In this document: piece after piece, positions 62,164 to 64,000 of the stretch
How positions within the stretch are numbered: position 1 is the stretch's first letter
Layout of the letters: each line of letters opens with the position of its first letter
NCBI GenBank assembly: GCA_044229535.1
Contig: JBGASU010000001.1
Span: 186,001-250,000, forward strand
From: CAZLFQ01 sp044229535
GTDB taxonomy: Bacteria > Pseudomonadota > Alphaproteobacteria > Rickettsiales > Midichloriaceae
Direction of reading: 5' to 3'
Length of the DNA: 64,000 bases
Program-made: the position numbers and the translations under genes
Notes under the pieces: generated by a model
What the model saw: the letters and a program-made list of their open reading frames with translations, nothing else
Databases searched by the model: none
Told to the model about the DNA's origin: nothing

Positions 62164-63462
62164 ATGTCGTTACAAAATATATTAGTAATTGGCTCTACAG
62201 GTTTTATCGGGTCGTATATCACGGCTCGCGTTATAAAAGCTGGATATAGTGTCAAGTGCGCTGTAAGAGATGTTGCTCTGGCTAAAAATAAATTTCCTAG
62301 CTGTGATGTTGTAAAATTTGATTTTAACAATCTAAATTCACAAGAATTATTAAAGCATCTTAAAGAAGTCGATGTAGTAATTAATGTAGCAGGAGTTTTA
62401 AATAATAGTTTTTTAAATGATATAAAAGCAGTTCATTCTAAAGGCCCAAAAGAGTTATTAGATTTATGCATTGAAGCTAAAGTTAAAAGATTTATTCATA
62501 TTTCAGCACTTGGTATTGAAAATGAAAAAGAAACCAGTTATTCAAATACAAAAAAAGAATTTGATAAATATCTAGCAAGCAATAAAAAAATTGATTGGGT
62601 AATATTGCGGCCTTCTTTGGTCTATGCCTCTGGATGTTTTGGGGGCACGTCGTTACTTAGAGGGTTGGCATCGTTGCCGTTTTTTATTCCATTAATTGGT
62701 GATGGCAAACAAAAATTTCAACCTGTGCATATGGATGATTTAACTTCAATAGTTGAAGGCTGTGTACTTTTTCCAAAAAAGATACAAAAGCTTTTTGATG
62801 TAGTTGGTTCAGAAGTCGTTACTGTCGAGCACATACTCAAGAAACTTAGAGGACAATTGGGGTTAAGAGAAGTTAAAAGTATTAGAATATCTGAATTCGT
62901 AGTAAATATTACTGCAAAGTTAGCAGATTTATTTGGTTGTGGTCCTCTTAGTTCCACATCATTAAAAATGATGCAGCATCCTAATATAGGAAATTCTGCT
63001 CCGATAGTTAAGTTTTTAAAAATAATTCCAAGAGGTTTTGATCAAGGGATTGAAACAACGCCGCTAACAGTTCAATCGTTATGGCATGCAAGATTGTATT
63101 TACTAAAGCCATTAATGCTTTTTATATTGGCAATCTTTTGGATTCTTAGCGGAGCAATACCATTATTTGCAGATAATAGTGTGGCCTTGAACTTAATTAA
63201 TAAATCAGGCTTCTCTTCTGAAATATCTTTAATGTTGTTTTACCTTATGTGTAGTTTTGATATTTTATTAGGCACCTCTCTATTATTTAGAAAATTTAGA
63301 CATAAAAGCTTGCAATTACAGTTTTGGTTAGTGTTAATCTATACGCTATCAATAAGCTATATTAATCCTCATTTATGGTTGGATCCTTTGGGTTCTCTTA
63401 TGAAGAATATACCTGTATTAATGCTAATTTTATTTTTAATATCTATTGATGAGGATAAATGA
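62164..63462 (+). CDS. NAD(P)-binding SDR protein fused to a DoxX-like membrane domain
   Basis: A 432-residue protein. The N-terminal extended SDR domain has ILVIGSTGFIGSYITARVIK (GxxGxxG), VDVVINVAGV and FIHISALGIENEKETSYSNT with the YxxxK motif altered to Y-S-N-T-K. The last ~130 residues contain four membrane helices of the DoxX-like type (PLMLFILAIFWILSGAIPLF and onward). This fusion, followed by a DUF2269 gene, is a recurring arrangement in proteobacteria; its substrate is not known. The stop overlaps the next start (ATGA). Confidence 0.87.
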   Translation: MSLQNILVIGSTGFIGSYITARVIKAGYSVKCAVRDVALAKNKFPSCDVVKFDFNNLNSQELLKHLKEVDVVINVAGVLNNSFLNDIKAVHSKGPKELLDLCIEAKVKRFIHISALGIENEKETSYSNTKKEFDKYLASNKKIDWVILRPSLVYASGCFGGTSLLRGLASLPFFIPLIGDGKQKFQPVHMDDLTSIVEGCVLFPKKIQKLFDVVGSEVVTVEHILKKLRGQLGLREVKSIRISEFVVNITAKLADLFGCGPLSSTSLKMMQHPNIGNSAPIVKFLKIIPRGFDQGIETTPLTVQSLWHARLYLLKPLMLFILAIFWILSGAIPLFADNSVALNLINKSGFSSEISLMLFYLMCSFDILLGTSLLFRKFRHKSLQLQFWLVLIYTLSISYINPHLWLDPLGSLMKNIPVLMLILFLISIDEDK

Positions 63463-63929
63463 TTGATTGGTATCCTATATATAAAATCATTCATATAATT
63501 AGTTCTACGGTTCTATTCGGAACTGGTTTGGGTACTGCCTTTTTTATGTGGTGGGGAAATAAAACTGGCGATTTAAAAGTAAAATACTTTGTTGCTAAAA
63601 CTACAGTACTTGCAGATTTTATATTTACCACACCCGCAGTAATAATTCAGCCAATTACAGGGATTTTATTAATTCATAATGTTGGTTATGGCTATTTTGA
63701 GAAATGGTTAGTGTATTCATATATTCTATTTATTTTGACTGGTCTTTGCTGGCTGCCAGTTGTTTGGATTCAAATTCAATTGCGCAATATGTTGGCCTTA
63801 GCTGTAAAAAACGATACAAAACTACCTGATGAATACTATACATTATTTAAAATTTGGTTTTGTTTAGGTTGGCCAGCATTTATATCAGTAATCATGATAT
63901 TTTGGTTGATGATTTCAAAATTAGGCTAG
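63459..63929 (+). CDS. DUF2269 family integral membrane protein
   Basis: A 156-residue protein with four membrane helices. WYPIYKIIHIISSTVLFGTG, TAFFMWW and FTTPAVIIQPITGILLIH are the DUF2269 landmarks, with His residues that could hold haem or a metal. It overlaps the SDR-DoxX gene by four bases and is surely translated with it. The last 71 bases of the window after its stop show no gene I can support. Confidence 0.87.
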   Translation: MIDWYPIYKIIHIISSTVLFGTGLGTAFFMWWGNKTGDLKVKYFVAKTTVLADFIFTTPAVIIQPITGILLIHNVGYGYFEKWLVYSYILFILTGLCWLPVVWIQIQLRNMLALAVKNDTKLPDEYYTLFKIWFCLGWPAFISVIMIFWLMISKLG

Positions 63930-64000
63930 ATAAGTTTGCTACCAAAACTTGCTAATACTGCCACAGTGATTTATCTTCTTCCTAAATTAAGTTGGTATAT

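Noticed and set aside
63930..64000. Start or end of a further gene at the right edge
   Set aside because: All frames are short or closed by stops in the 71 bases available; nothing can be supported.

Overview
The window is AT-rich, densely packed alphaproteobacterial DNA that best fits an intracellular member of Rickettsiales, probably Midichloriaceae-like. That placement is inferred from gene content, not from a phylogeny. The grounds are ankyrin-repeat and low-complexity proteins scattered among housekeeping genes, dispersed palindromic elements like Rickettsia palindromic elements, degenerate gene transfer agent (GTA) genes, and CtrA-type promoter boxes. It keeps more than Rickettsia itself: sigma-54 (rpoN), a FliX-like flagellar regulator, kdsA for LPS, and peptidoglycan genes (PBP1a, dapF, ddl, ftsQA).

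Layout. 1-3.1 kb: 3' end of mdh, a GNAT acetyltransferase, tRNA-Thr(GGT), palindromes, and three small C-terminally anchored membrane proteins of unknown function. 3.2-6.1 kb: PBP1a-tsaE-folE. 6.1-14.4 kb: accessory island with an NLS-like basic protein, a 1635-residue SF2 helicase/ankyrin protein, a phasin, and a 504-residue protein with repeated YG[DE][IL] motifs. 14.5-18.5 kb: truA, tRNA-Tyr, two pilin-like genes, tRNA-Gly, EF-Tu. 18.8-21.5 kb: an 895-residue ankyrin protein bracketed by two copies of one terminator. 21.5-29.4 kb: nuoG, fliX-like, AEC transporter, a YopT-like (C58) protease/ankyrin protein, rpoN, proS. 29.7-41.5 kb: eno-dapF-gltX, ddl-ftsQ-ftsA, ABC exporter, HtrA protease, glycosyltransferase. 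41.5-50.3 kb: quinone oxidoreductase, a paralogous pair of unknown membrane proteins, folC, kdsA-smpB, a disordered protein. 50.4-59.4 kb: GTA tail genes (gp14-, gp12-, gp13- and gp15-like) interrupted by a tandemly duplicated exported protein, a GH24-muramidase/MuF-like fusion, and an orphan membrane protein. 59.4-64 kb: ankyrin/membrane protein, ubiH-like, SDR-DoxX, DUF2269.

The strongest unifying signal is regulatory. Eight accessory genes that look like host-interaction proteins carry TTAA-N7-TTAA boxes, the CtrA recognition pattern, upstream of their starts. Four boxes on the minus strand begin 45-47 bp from the start codon. Two genes have arrays of three or four TTAA half-sites at an exact 11-bp period. 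None of the housekeeping starts I checked has such a box. This suggests a CtrA-timed set of candidate effectors. A second candidate system is the muramidase/MuF gene preceded by the duplicated exported protein, which could be a toxin with periplasmic immunity proteins inside a GTA locus.
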